From Pseudaestuariivita rosea (GTDB lineage: Bacteria; Pseudomonadota; Alphaproteobacteria; Rhodobacterales; Rhodobacteraceae): 64,000 bases of DNA. This document shows, in pieces, positions 1 through 8,696 of this stretch (its first letter is position 1; each line of letters begins with the position of its first letter). The position numbers and the translations under genes were made by a program. The stretch spans positions 124,001 to 188,000 of the forward strand of contig NZ_JACNMP010000001.1 of the NCBI RefSeq assembly GCF_017592335.1, read 5' to 3'. The notes under the pieces are model-generated. The model was not told where the DNA came from and ran no database searches. It saw nothing but the letters and a program-made list of their open reading frames with translations.

Positions 1-1
1 T

Positions 2-127
2 TCACATAGTTTAAGCCCCATCGTAAAATCACTGAACAACGATGCTTTGTCCGATAATGAATCGGTCAAAAAGACGGCCCTGATGGCCTTGGAACGTCTG
101 GGCTTTGTGACCTGCGATTCTGATTAG
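2..127 (+). CDS. C-terminal end of a gene cut by the window edge
   Basis: An open frame runs from the window edge to a TAG stop at 125-127 and encodes the last 41 residues of a protein. The tail is hydrophilic and looks helical, with a run VKKTALMALERLGFV before a short acidic end. I do not recognise the family from so little sequence. No T-rich hairpin follows it. The next gene starts 136 bases downstream on the same strand with its own ribosome binding site, so the two may or may not be co-transcribed. Confidence 0.5.
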   Translation, partial: SHSLSPIVKSLNNDALSDNESVKKTALMALERLGFVTCDSD

Positions 128-263
128 ACAGCGCCGTTTGACAGTTTTGCGGAATTATTCGTCAAATTGGCACCTGCAACTTTTACAAAAATGACATAAT
201 ACCGTTACCGGATTGTCAGCTATCTGGGACACCTCCGATCTATCAAAAGAAACGGAGATAAAA

Positions 264-2432
264 GTGCCCACACGTCTGATCTGTCTGACTTCCACAATCG
301 CACTGCTGGCTGGTACAGCGGTCGCCGATATGAATTTCAATCGCATCGCGTCATTTGAGACGGTCAATAACATGACTGATGGGGCGGATCGATCACAGGA
401 AAGCTCGGCCGAGATTATTGCTGCCACCGAGAACGGCATGACTTTGGTCTATACCGATAGCCCGTTGGGCGTTCTTGGGGTTATCGATATTACTGACCCT
501 GCTGAGCCTCAGGCGCTGGGAAACATTGCGCTGGGCGGTGAACCGACGTCAGTTGTCATTCTTGGCAATCAGGCGATTGTCGGGGTGAACACATCGGAAA
601 GCTATACCGACCCGTCGGGCCATCTGGCTGCAATCGATTTGTCATCGCGCGATCAGGCTGCCCGCTGTGATTTGGGTGGTCAGCCTGACTCGGTTGCCAT
701 GGCACCAGATGGGTCGTTTGTTTCGGTCGCTATCGAAAATGAACGGGACGAAGATCTGGGGGATGGCCGCACCGGCCAATTGCCTGCCGGCACACTGGTC
801 ATGATCGATATCGCGGATGGCACATTAAACTGCGATAGTCTGCGTCGCTCAGATCTGACCGGTCTGGCACAGGTGTCGCCCGAAGACCCCGAGCCGGAGT
901 TTATCGATATCAACGACCTGGGCGAAACGGTCATCAGCCTTCAGGAAAACAACCACATGGTCGTCGTTGCGCGCGATGGTGCTGTCGTAAGTCATTTCTC
1001 AGCCGGCGCAGTCGATCTGCAAAATGTTGATACGCGGGAAGAGGGCGCGCTGACCTTTGACAGCAATCTAGTCGGTGTCGTGCGCGAACCGGACGCCGTC
1101 AAATGGATCGATGACGATCACTTTGCCACCGCGAACGAAGGTGACATGGACGGCGGCAGCCGCGGCTGGACTATCTTTAATAAAGACGGCCAGGTCGTTT
1201 ACGAAAGCGGCATGACTTTTGAAAACGCTGTGATCCAGATCGGCCACTACCCCGAAGATCGGTCGGGCAACAAAGGCGTCGAACCTGAATCCATTGAAAC
1301 AGCGACCTTCGCAAACACCCCGATCGTCTTTGTGGGCGCCGAACGGGCCTCGGTCGTTGGTGTTTACGATGTAAGCGATCTGTCCGCACCGGTTCTAAGG
1401 CAACTTCTGCCATCGGGCATCGGGCCGGAAGGGTATGTCGCCATCCCCGACCGCAACCTGCTGATTTCCGCGAATGAGGTCGACCTGGGCCCCGACGGCG
1501 GTGTGCGCAGCCATGTGATGATTTTTGAATATGCCGAAGGTGACGCCGCCTATCCCATGCTGACCTCGGCCGGTATTTCCCAACCAAACGGTGCACCGGT
1601 CGGATGGGGCGCGATTTCTGGCATGGTCGCCGATGATGATGGCATGATCTATGCGGTCAACGACAGCTTTTATGCACAGCAGCCGACGATTTTTCAGATC
1701 AATCCGTCTTCTACCCCCGCCCGCATTGTTCAGGCGATCCGTATTACGCGTGGTGGCTTTCCAGCCCAAAAACTGGATCTTGAAGGCATCACACTGGACG
1801 GCGAAGGCGGATTTTGGGTCGCGTCCGAAGGTCGGACAGATCGGGTCATCCCCCACGCACTGTATCATGTGAATGCCGAAGGTGAGATTGAAGCCGAGAT
1901 CGGCTTGCCCGCCGAATTGATGGCGGTTGAGCGCCGCTTTGGTTTCGAAGGCATCACGAAAGTTGGCGACACCCTATGGATGGCCGTTCAGCGCGAATGG
2001 CGCGATGATCCTGAAAACCACGTGAAACTGGTGTCTTACAATATCAAGACCGAAGAATGGGGTGCCGTTCACTATGTCAAAGCTCAGCCAGATCGTGGTT
2101 GGGTCGGCCTGTCTGAAATCACCGCCCATGGCGATCACGTTTACATCGTTGAACGTGACAACCAGATCGGCTCGGCCGCAGTGACCAAGAAAATCTATCG
2201 CGTCGCGCTGGATCAGATGCAGCCCGCGCCCTTGGGGGGCGATCTGCCGGTCGTTGAAAAGGAAGAGGTGCGCGATCTGATGAATGATCTGCGGCAGCTG
2301 AACGGCTATGTTCAGGACAAGGTCGAAGGTCTGGCGATTTTGCCCGACGGAACCGCTTTTGTTTCGACAGACAACGATGGTGTTGACGATCATTCGGGCG
2401 AAACGTTGTTCTTTTCTGTCGGCCAGTTCTGA
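264..2432 (+). CDS. secreted esterase-like activity of phytase family protein
   Basis: A 722-residue exported protein. I place the start at GTG 264 because GGAG lies six bases upstream and the product then opens with a classic signal peptide (positively charged start, hydrophobic core, cleavage after AVA near residue 22). An in-frame ATG at 213 would put 17 unsuitable residues before the signal. The first ~430 residues carry beta-propeller-like repeats (phrases such as GVIDITDPAEPQALG and GVYDVSDLSAPVLRQL resemble LVIVD/choice-of-anchor repeats). The last ~270 residues (GAISGMVADDDGMIYAV, LDLEGITLDGEGGFWVASEG) match the phytase-esterase-like domain. Likely periplasmic or extracellular phosphoester or ester hydrolysis; the substrate is unknown. 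A 10-bp hairpin follows the stop. Confidence 0.8.
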   Translation: MPTRLICLTSTIALLAGTAVADMNFNRIASFETVNNMTDGADRSQESSAEIIAATENGMTLVYTDSPLGVLGVIDITDPAEPQALGNIALGGEPTSVVILGNQAIVGVNTSESYTDPSGHLAAIDLSSRDQAARCDLGGQPDSVAMAPDGSFVSVAIENERDEDLGDGRTGQLPAGTLVMIDIADGTLNCDSLRRSDLTGLAQVSPEDPEPEFIDINDLGETVISLQENNHMVVVARDGAVVSHFSAGAVDLQNVDTREEGALTFDSNLVGVVREPDAVKWIDDDHFATANEGDMDGGSRGWTIFNKDGQVVYESGMTFENAVIQIGHYPEDRSGNKGVEPESIETATFANTPIVFVGAERASVVGVYDVSDLSAPVLRQLLPSGIGPEGYVAIPDRNLLISANEVDLGPDGGVRSHVMIFEYAEGDAAYPMLTSAGISQPNGAPVGWGAISGMVADDDGMIYAVNDSFYAQQPTIFQINPSSTPARIVQAIRITRGGFPAQKLDLEGITLDGEGGFWVASEGRTDRVIPHALYHVNAEGEIEAEIGLPAELMAVERRFGFEGITKVGDTLWMAVQREWRDDPENHVKLVSYNIKTEEWGAVHYVKAQPDRGWVGLSEITAHGDHVYIVERDNQIGSAAVTKKIYRVALDQMQPAPLGGDLPVVEKEEVRDLMNDLRQLNGYVQDKVEGLAILPDGTAFVSTDNDGVDDHSGETLFFSVGQF

Positions 2433-2441
2433 TTGGCGTTT

Positions 2442-2466
2442 ATGAGGGCGCAAAAAGCGCCCTCAT
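2442..2466 (+). terminator. hairpin after the phytase-like gene
   Basis: ATGAGGGCGC and GCGCCCTCAT form a perfect 10-bp stem around an AAAAA loop, nine bases after the stop codon. No clear T-run follows, so it may be a weak terminator or an mRNA 3'-end protecting hairpin. Confidence 0.6.
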
Positions 2467-2552
2467 CCATATTGTGTGAAATTTCCAAATCGACGCTATA
2501 TCTTGATTTTTGATATTAGCTTCGACCTGAAAGTTATTGAAATTAACAGGTT

Positions 2553-2566
2553 TTCTGAATTCAGAA
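2553..2566. promoter_or_regulatory. perfect palindrome upstream of the carboxypeptidase gene
   Basis: TTCTGAATTCAGAA is a perfect 14-bp palindrome about 80 bases before the GTG start of the D,D-carboxypeptidase gene, in an AT-rich intergenic stretch of 214 bases. It has the size and symmetry of a dimeric repressor site, but I cannot name a regulator. Confidence 0.3.
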
Positions 2567-2646
2567 GCTGTGTTATGGTCTGCAAAACAAATCAATAAGG
2601 TCAGCCACAAAAAATCGGCGGCCAGAGGCAGAAAAAGGGCAGTCCC

Positions 2647-4014
2647 GTGATCACACGTCTATGGCGGTGTGTCCGTCAATTTGTATTTATTATTTCGCTA
2701 CTCTGTTTTGCGGTAGTGTCTTCGCCTGCATCAGCTGCACCCTATGCGGCGATGGTGATGGACGCGCGGTCGGGCGAGGTTTTACATTCACGTAACGCCG
2801 ATACGCGTCTTCATCCGGCATCACTGACAAAAATGATGACACTTTATATCGCGTTCGAAGCTGTGCAACGCGGTGAAATTACGATGGACACCAAAGTTCT
2901 GATTTCGCGAAAGGCTGCGGCTGAACCCCCGTCAAAGATCGGCCTGAAACCAGGGCAACGGATCGAGCTTAGGTATCTGGTGCGCGCAGCAGCAATCAAA
3001 TCCGCAAATGACGCTGCCACTGCGATTGGTGAAGCTATTTCCGGGTCTGAGGCCGCCTTTGCCCGCCGGATGAACCGCACGGCCAAGGCGCTGGGCATGA
3101 CCCGGACCACGTTCAAGAATGCGCATGGCCTGACCGAAGCCGGACATCTGTCGACCGCACGTGACATGACTAATCTGGGGCGTCGGTTGTTCTATGATTA
3201 TCCTCAATACTACAACATTTTCAGCCGTCGCAGCACTGATGCGGGCATTCGCAAAGTTAGTAACACCAATACGCGCCTGCTGGATGCCTATGAAGGGGCG
3301 GATGGTATCAAGACCGGCTATACCCGAGCGGCCGGTTTCAACCTGGTTGCATCGGCTGAAAAGGGCAATGAACGCATCATCGCAACGGTCTTTGGCGGCA
3401 ATTCAACAGCATCGCGAAACAAACGCGTTGCCGAATTGCTGGACATGGGTTTTAACCGGGCGCCTACCCGTGTCGCAGTCCGTAAACCTACGCCGCCGGT
3501 TTACTCTGATGGACGTCGTCAGGTGGCTACGGCTGTCAGTCGCAGCTTGCGCCCACAATCGCGTCCCGATGTGCCACGGTATGACGATGCTATTGAGCTT
3601 GCGTTGCAAGATGGTATTCAGCAGGCCGTTGAACAGGCGATCACCGCAAATAGTTTTGCCGCGACCGAAACCGTTCGACCGCAGCCGCGACCGCAACAGG
3701 TTGCCATGGCCGCCGTGCGACCCGAAGCCACGCGCGCCATTACATCCCAGATCGTGACCCGTGTATCGACGTCCGGTGATCGGCATTGGGGCATCAATAT
3801 CGGCCGCTATGGATCACGACATGAAGCCGAACGCGTCTTGTTGCGCACGGCACTTGCGGAAACGAACACATTGGATGGTGCTTTGCGCAAGGTGGTCAAA
3901 CAAAGAAGTGGCTTCGACGCCAACTTCCTTGGAATGACCAAAGGCACTGCATCACAGGCCTGCCGTCGGCTTGAGGCGCGTAGCATTGATTGTAAAGTTG
4001 TAGGTCCAGGCTGA
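2647..4014 (+). CDS. D-alanyl-D-alanine carboxypeptidase with SPOR domain
   Basis: A 455-residue PBP5/6-type enzyme that trims the terminal D-alanine from peptidoglycan stem peptides in the periplasm. The signal peptide ends after SPASA (residue 30). The active-site motifs are complete: S59-L-T-K62 with the nucleophilic serine, S119-A-N121, and K222-T-G224. Residues ~270-375 are a low-complexity, basic and proline-rich linker. Residues ~378-455 form a SPOR-like domain that would bind denuded glycan strands at the division site. The start is GTG. This SPOR-fused layout is longer than E. coli PBP5 (about 400 residues) but is known in Rhodobacterales. The convergent glycosyltransferase ends 22 bases away. 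Confidence 0.9.
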   Translation: MITRLWRCVRQFVFIISLLCFAVVSSPASAAPYAAMVMDARSGEVLHSRNADTRLHPASLTKMMTLYIAFEAVQRGEITMDTKVLISRKAAAEPPSKIGLKPGQRIELRYLVRAAAIKSANDAATAIGEAISGSEAAFARRMNRTAKALGMTRTTFKNAHGLTEAGHLSTARDMTNLGRRLFYDYPQYYNIFSRRSTDAGIRKVSNTNTRLLDAYEGADGIKTGYTRAAGFNLVASAEKGNERIIATVFGGNSTASRNKRVAELLDMGFNRAPTRVAVRKPTPPVYSDGRRQVATAVSRSLRPQSRPDVPRYDDAIELALQDGIQQAVEQAITANSFAATETVRPQPRPQQVAMAAVRPEATRAITSQIVTRVSTSGDRHWGINIGRYGSRHEAERVLLRTALAETNTLDGALRKVVKQRSGFDANFLGMTKGTASQACRRLEARSIDCKVVGPG

Positions 4015-4036
4015 TTTTGGCAGCTTGGATTAGCGC

Positions 4037-4837
4037 CTAGCCATACTCTGGTCCCAGATCTTTCGTGGTCAGGTCAATCCAATGGTGGTTCAACCATTCG
4101 CAGGGTCGTGAATACCGCAGCCAGGATCCTTTGTAGCCGTTCACAGCCTCGGGCATTTTTGGCCTGCCATGAAAGCAGACGACTCGGGCGTTCAGCGGCA
4201 AAATCGGATCGCGCAGATAATTCACGGGCGGCAGACCAAGGCAATCGTGTTTGAAGCTGACGACCATATCCGCCGGTAGATATGTGAAATCATCCCGCTC
4301 TTGCGCCTTGGTTGAGGTATATCGTTGTTCTGATCCGCGTGCTTTTTCGACTTCACGGGTCGGGTTTTGGGCCAGATCGTTGTACAGATACCCGTGCCGC
4401 GACGGATCGAACCGAAAAACGGATCCATGTCCGGTTGTTCGGCCGCGCCGCGCCTCGACCCAGTCTGCCCGCATCGCGACCTTGCCGGGATCTATGGTCA
4501 GCAATGGTTCCAGATCGCCAGTGATAACCACGTCCAGATCAAACCCCAGCAAAGAACCATCCAGGTCGGGGATCAGCCCCTGTCGAAACAAACTGATCTT
4601 GCGCATGGCGCCTTGACGGTTAGCCACGGCGAGTGCTGCGTTCATTTCGTCATGGAATGGTTCTTGCGGCAGTGTCAGGATTTCAACATCCGGGTGGATA
4701 CCGTCTGCATGTTCCGTCATGCAGAAAAAGCGAACATCGCGCGCAAGGTTACGCCGGACGCCCGAATAAAGCCGGTTCACATACTCTGGCCCGAAAAGGG
4801 TACCCCATTTGATGCAAATGATGTTCGCGGTTTCCAT
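4037..4837 (-). CDS. putative glycosyltransferase
   Basis: A 266-residue protein that looks like a Rossmann-type sugar transferase. It opens with an ANIICIKWGTLFGPEYVN segment followed by a phrase on surface display of a sugar-nucleotide fold, and FDLDVVI near residue 100 is a likely DxD metal/nucleotide-binding motif. ATG codons at 4840 and 4837 are adjacent; the second has better spacing to AGGGG. No signal peptide or membrane segment is visible. Its acceptor and sugar donor cannot be told. It stands 42 bases downstream of the M20 hydrolase gene, with no obvious functional link. Confidence 0.6.
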   Translation of the reverse strand: METANIICIKWGTLFGPEYVNRLYSGVRRNLARDVRFFCMTEHADGIHPDVEILTLPQEPFHDEMNAALAVANRQGAMRKISLFRQGLIPDLDGSLLGFDLDVVITGDLEPLLTIDPGKVAMRADWVEARRGRTTGHGSVFRFDPSRHGYLYNDLAQNPTREVEKARGSEQRYTSTKAQERDDFTYLPADMVVSFKHDCLGLPPVNYLRDPILPLNARVVCFHGRPKMPEAVNGYKGSWLRYSRPCEWLNHHWIDLTTKDLGPEYG

Positions 4838-4878
4838 CATCGCCCCTTACCGCGTCCGAGGATAAGCGGCAAGAATGC

Positions 4879-6042
4879 TTATGCGACCGGCATACGGCTT
4901 TCGATGATTTCCGCCCACCAACTGCATCCTGCAGGAATGGCGGCATCGTCGAAGTTATATTTCGGATGATGAACCGGGGCTGAATCGCCATTTCCGACCA
5001 GAATATACGCACCTGGCCGCGCGTTCAGCATAAAGGCAAAGTCCTCACCCCCCATAATCAGCGGCGCATCATTGCACTGGCCACTGACCTTTCGTGCCAC
5101 ATCGGCCGCAAAATCCGTTTCCGCCGGATTATTCACCATCACCGGATAAGCGCGAATGTAGTTTACATCTGCTGTTGCCCCAAAAGTCTGGGCGGTTTGT
5201 TCAGCGATGTGAATCAGACGCGCTTCCGCCAGGTCCTGTACGTCGTTGTCCAATGTCCGAACCGTGCCCTTCAGCATAACGGTTTCCGGTATGACATTAT
5301 GGGCATTACTGCTGGTTTCAAAAGATGTCACAGACACTACGACCTGTTTGACCGGATCAACATTGCGGCTGGCAATTGTCTGTAGCGCCAGAACAATGTG
5401 GCTGGCAACAACCGTTGTGTCGATTGTCTCATGCGGTTTGGCCGCATGGCCACCCTTGCCCGTCACTGTGATCGTGAATTGATCCGCGGCTGCAAAGAAC
5501 GGCCCCGGACGAATTGAAAATTCACCCTGCGCAAGACCGGGCCAATTGTGCATGCCGTAAACTTCCTGAATGCCGAAACGGTCCATCAGCCCATCTTCGA
5601 CCATTTCACGACCACCCCCACCGCCTTCCTCAGCGGGCTGGAAGATCACGATGGCGGTGCCGTCGAAATTGCGCGTCTCGGCCAGGTATTTCGCAGCGCC
5701 AAGCAGCATTGAGGTATGGCCGTCATGCCCACAGGCGTGCATCTTACCATCGGTTTTGGAGGCATAGGGCAAATCTGTCGCCTCATGGATCGGCAGCGCA
5801 TCCATATCGGCACGCAGTCCGATCACGCGCCCCGATGTGTCAGACCTACCCTTGATGACACCGACCACACCCGTTCGCCCCATGCCGGTCGCGACCTCAT
5901 CACACCCAAAGCTGCGCAGCTTTTCTTCGACAAAGGCCGAGGTTTGGTGGGTGTCAAACATCAGCTCGGGATTTTCGTGCAGATGACGACGCCAGCCTGT
6001 GATTTCGTCATGCATTTCAGCAAAACGGTTCTTGATGGGCAT
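4879..6042 (-). CDS. M20-family amidohydrolase (hippurate / N-acyl amino acid hydrolase type)
   Basis: A 387-residue zinc aminoacylase-like hydrolase that would cleave N-acyl or N-carbamoyl amino acids in the cytoplasm. Family motifs are clear: GLRADMDALPI (metal ligand and catalytic Asp region), HACGHDGHTSML (metal-binding His), and FQPAEEGGGGG with the general-base/metal-binding glutamates. A dimerisation lid domain occupies about residues 180-290. I start at ATG 6042, with AAGGGA seven bases upstream; a longer in-frame reading adds 28 tryptophan-rich residues that do not look native. It follows the DUF3422 gene by 16 bases, so the two may be co-transcribed. Exact substrate is not predictable. 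Confidence 0.85.
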   Translation of the reverse strand: MPIKNRFAEMHDEITGWRRHLHENPELMFDTHQTSAFVEEKLRSFGCDEVATGMGRTGVVGVIKGRSDTSGRVIGLRADMDALPIHEATDLPYASKTDGKMHACGHDGHTSMLLGAAKYLAETRNFDGTAIVIFQPAEEGGGGGREMVEDGLMDRFGIQEVYGMHNWPGLAQGEFSIRPGPFFAAADQFTITVTGKGGHAAKPHETIDTTVVASHIVLALQTIASRNVDPVKQVVVSVTSFETSSNAHNVIPETVMLKGTVRTLDNDVQDLAEARLIHIAEQTAQTFGATADVNYIRAYPVMVNNPAETDFAADVARKVSGQCNDAPLIMGGEDFAFMLNARPGAYILVGNGDSAPVHHPKYNFDDAAIPAGCSWWAEIIESRMPVA

Positions 6043-6058
6043 TAGAATCCCTTTCAGG

Positions 6059-7333
6059 TTAGTCCATTGATTTTCTGATACGACGTACCAAAAGCCAGAC
6101 GACCAGAATGACCAATGGTGTGACAATTGCGGTCTGGGCCAGTTTAGACAGATCCGTCAGATCGCCAACTGGCCCCAGCATATAGATCACAAGGTTCACT
6201 GCATAGTAACTGATTGCAACAACCGACAGCCCTTCGACTGTGCGCTGCAGCCGCAATTGCAGATCGGCGCGGCGGTCCATGCTTTCCAGCAATGACTGGT
6301 TCTGGGCGGATCGTTCGACGTCAACGCGCGTCCGCAGCAGGTTCGCAGCGCGAATGGCACCTTCTGCCATGGCGGACAGACGCCGTTCCGAGGCCTTGAC
6401 CGTTCGCATTGCCGGATCAAAGCGGCGCATCATGAATTCCTGAAAGGTTTGTCGCCCGCCAAAGCGCTCTTCGCGCAGAACATTGATGCGCTGATGCACA
6501 ATGGCCTCATAGGCGCCCGTTGCCCCAAATCGGAATGCGCTTTGTGCAATCATGTTTTCCAGTTCGGCTGAAATTGCCAACAGTGTTTTCAGGGTCTTGT
6601 CTGCATCGCTGACCGGATGGGTCATGTTCGCGACCAGCTGTGACAGTTCGTTATCAATCGCGCCAATCCGGGCCGACATGTTTCGGACGCGGGCCAGGCC
6701 CAGCATGGACATGGCCTTATATGTCTCAATCTCACACACACGTTGAACAATCCGACCGATCCGCCGCGCGCCGGTGCCTTCATTGACGAAAATGGAAAAC
6801 CGAATGTGACCGGCGGGATCAATCCGGAAATCACCAGCGATGATCGCACAGTCATCCAGAACACTACTGACAGCCAGACTTTCGGCGACATACCACTCCG
6901 ATAACAGATCCGAGATCTGCCGATCGCTTTTGGGTTTTTCCTCGATCCGTATCAGTGCCGATGTGATACACGCGCCGGGGGCTTCTGCCAGCCAATCGTC
7001 GGGGAACGCTTCAAAAATAGCAGGATCAAATGGCCGAGTGCTTACGCCGTCTTCGAACAGAGTGTAGGTTACGAATTCGGTATGTTGTTCCCATTTCAGG
7101 GTATGACGCCCCAGTTTTCCGTAATAGTGTGTGGCATCCGGCGGTGGGTGCGGCACGCCATGACGGTCCAACAATGCCAGCAAATGCGCGCGATCTTCTG
7201 CACGATCACGTGCGGCAGCATTTGATGGCTGTTTGATGGCCAGGTAAGCCGCCATGCATGGCGCATTCAACGACGGAAACGGCCGAGCGTGTAATTCATT
7301 GGTTAGACTGTATCGAAGCGGATGATCTTTCAT
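6059..7333 (-). CDS. DUF3422 family membrane-anchored protein
   Basis: A 424-residue protein of the DUF3422 family (COG4949), whose function is unknown. It starts with HPLRYSLTNELHARPFP, which is typical of the family. The body is soluble and largely helical, and two hydrophobic segments near the C-terminus (LSVVAISYYAVNLVIYML and AIVTPLVILVVWLLV) would anchor it in the inner membrane with a basic tail RRIRKS. I use ATG 7333 because homologous families begin near this HPLR motif; an in-frame ATG 54 bases upstream is possible. It is the first gene of a likely two-gene unit with the M20 hydrolase. Confidence 0.8.
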   Translation of the reverse strand: MKDHPLRYSLTNELHARPFPSLNAPCMAAYLAIKQPSNAAARDRAEDRAHLLALLDRHGVPHPPPDATHYYGKLGRHTLKWEQHTEFVTYTLFEDGVSTRPFDPAIFEAFPDDWLAEAPGACITSALIRIEEKPKSDRQISDLLSEWYVAESLAVSSVLDDCAIIAGDFRIDPAGHIRFSIFVNEGTGARRIGRIVQRVCEIETYKAMSMLGLARVRNMSARIGAIDNELSQLVANMTHPVSDADKTLKTLLAISAELENMIAQSAFRFGATGAYEAIVHQRINVLREERFGGRQTFQEFMMRRFDPAMRTVKASERRLSAMAEGAIRAANLLRTRVDVERSAQNQSLLESMDRRADLQLRLQRTVEGLSVVAISYYAVNLVIYMLGPVGDLTDLSKLAQTAIVTPLVILVVWLLVRRIRKSMD

Positions 7334-7469
7334 AAATCCATACTGCGCCAGCTTAGGTTTACTAGAACCTAGTCGTTCCGTCCGCACTGTAAACCAAGAA
7401 AAGACATGGATATCTTATACTTAATCGTACACGACAGTATGCGATGCGTGCATTCCTGGGTCTTCCTGT

Positions 7470-8150
7470 TTAGCCACCTAGTGTATAACGATGGATTTCA
7501 TGAAAGAATCCAGCGCTGTCTTCCCCGACAAGTGTTACATCTTTGATCTCAAACGGACTTGGCAAAACAGGTTTTAAAAGTGGCTCGAGTTTCGCCTTTA
7601 TTTGGCCAATCGCATCGGTGCCCAAAGGTCCGGTCAGTGTTAGATGGAATCTGAATTCGTCCAGTACATAGGGATATCCCCAGGCCATCAAAAGCTTTTC
7701 CTGTTTTTCGCTAAGCCCCGCCTTTCGGCGTTTATCCAATTCGGCCTGTGACGGCATTGCGCGAAAATCGTCCAGTTCCTGCACCAGGCGGTCAGCTAAA
7801 ATTGTAAGTTCTGCAGAAGGTCGAGATGGTGTCAAAGCCAGAAAATAGCCCAAGAATGAAAGGTTTAGACTGTTTAGTCTGACCGTCGGCAATGACGGCG
7901 CGATGGATAAAAGTGCTTGGTGAAGTTCGTCAAAGCTTTTGTCTAGCGCCAGTCTAAATGGCGGTTTCAGCGTTCCGTGAAATCCGTAAGGTCTTGGACG
8001 TTCGGTGATCGCGGACAGATCGACAGAAGCCAATGGCGGCTGCGTCACCCTTTGACCTTGGGCGATGTCCCACCCCAACCAAGCGGCTCCAAAATCGGCC
8101 AGGTCACCCTGTTCAGGTGTATAGTAAACAGCATAACGCTTGAAATTCAT
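7470..8150 (-). CDS. DUF1045 family 2H-phosphoesterase-like protein
   Basis: A 226-residue protein of the DUF1045 family (often labelled phosphonate metabolism protein because relatives sit beside phn genes). It has two HxT motifs, HGTL in PYGFHGTLKPPF and HLTL in FRFHLTLTGPL, the signature of 2H phosphoesterases that act on cyclic phosphates or RNA 2',3'-ends. No phn genes are present here, so phosphonate use is not supported by context. It stands alone, facing away from the kinase operon across a long intergenic region. Confidence 0.8.
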   Translation of the reverse strand: MNFKRYAVYYTPEQGDLADFGAAWLGWDIAQGQRVTQPPLASVDLSAITERPRPYGFHGTLKPPFRLALDKSFDELHQALLSIAPSLPTVRLNSLNLSFLGYFLALTPSRPSAELTILADRLVQELDDFRAMPSQAELDKRRKAGLSEKQEKLLMAWGYPYVLDEFRFHLTLTGPLGTDAIGQIKAKLEPLLKPVLPSPFEIKDVTLVGEDSAGFFHEIHRYTLGG

Positions 8151-8696
8151 CGCGGTGTCAGTCTTGGTTTTTAAGCCTTCATCCTAAGATGTTGTATGAC
8201 ATTAGTATGAAGGGATGCAGTTCACCTGATAGCTTGTGTGAATGAATTGCATTTTTCAATGCGACCGGACCACAGAAGTGAGTCGGAGCTTTAAAATTGG
8301 TTATTATTCTCTGAACGATTCTCAGGCATTTTGGGCTGTCATGCATGCGACAAGCGACTTGAATTGTGGCCATTATTCATAAGTTGCCACATTTAAACGA
8401 TAATTTGTTTCCCTATTGGAAACCATGTCCTTCTGTGTCATAGATCAGGTGAAAACCACTGTAATTTCCTTAAAATACAGGGGTGTCCGTCTTTAGGACA
8501 CGACTGGGACAAGGACTGTTAGTGGCCGTTGAAAGGCGGATAGTACGATCAATACTTTTACTTTACGTGTGTGTGTTCGCCTTAATTAAGCCGCTATAAT
8601 ACCAAATTGTGGGCGTCCTTTTCACAAAAAAATCACCTTAAGTATCGTTAGTAAATTGTTGATACTAGTGAAGACCAAACTGGGGATGGGCATCCT
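8151..8696. other. 546-base AT-rich intergenic region before the kinase gene
   Basis: No convincing gene on either strand; a 64-codon open frame on the minus strand has no ribosome site and no family features. The stretch is far more AT-rich than the flanks. It holds TATAAT at 8595-8600 as a possible -10 element without a good -35, and an inverted repeat GTGTCC / GGACAC at 8483-8488 and 8496-8501 with a 7-base loop. It must carry promoters for the two divergent genes and may have a long leader for the kinase mRNA. Confidence 0.5.

Noticed and set aside
8179-8373. 64-codon minus-strand open frame before the kinase gene
   Set aside because: No ribosome site, Cys/His-rich without pattern, and lies in AT-rich promoter sequence.
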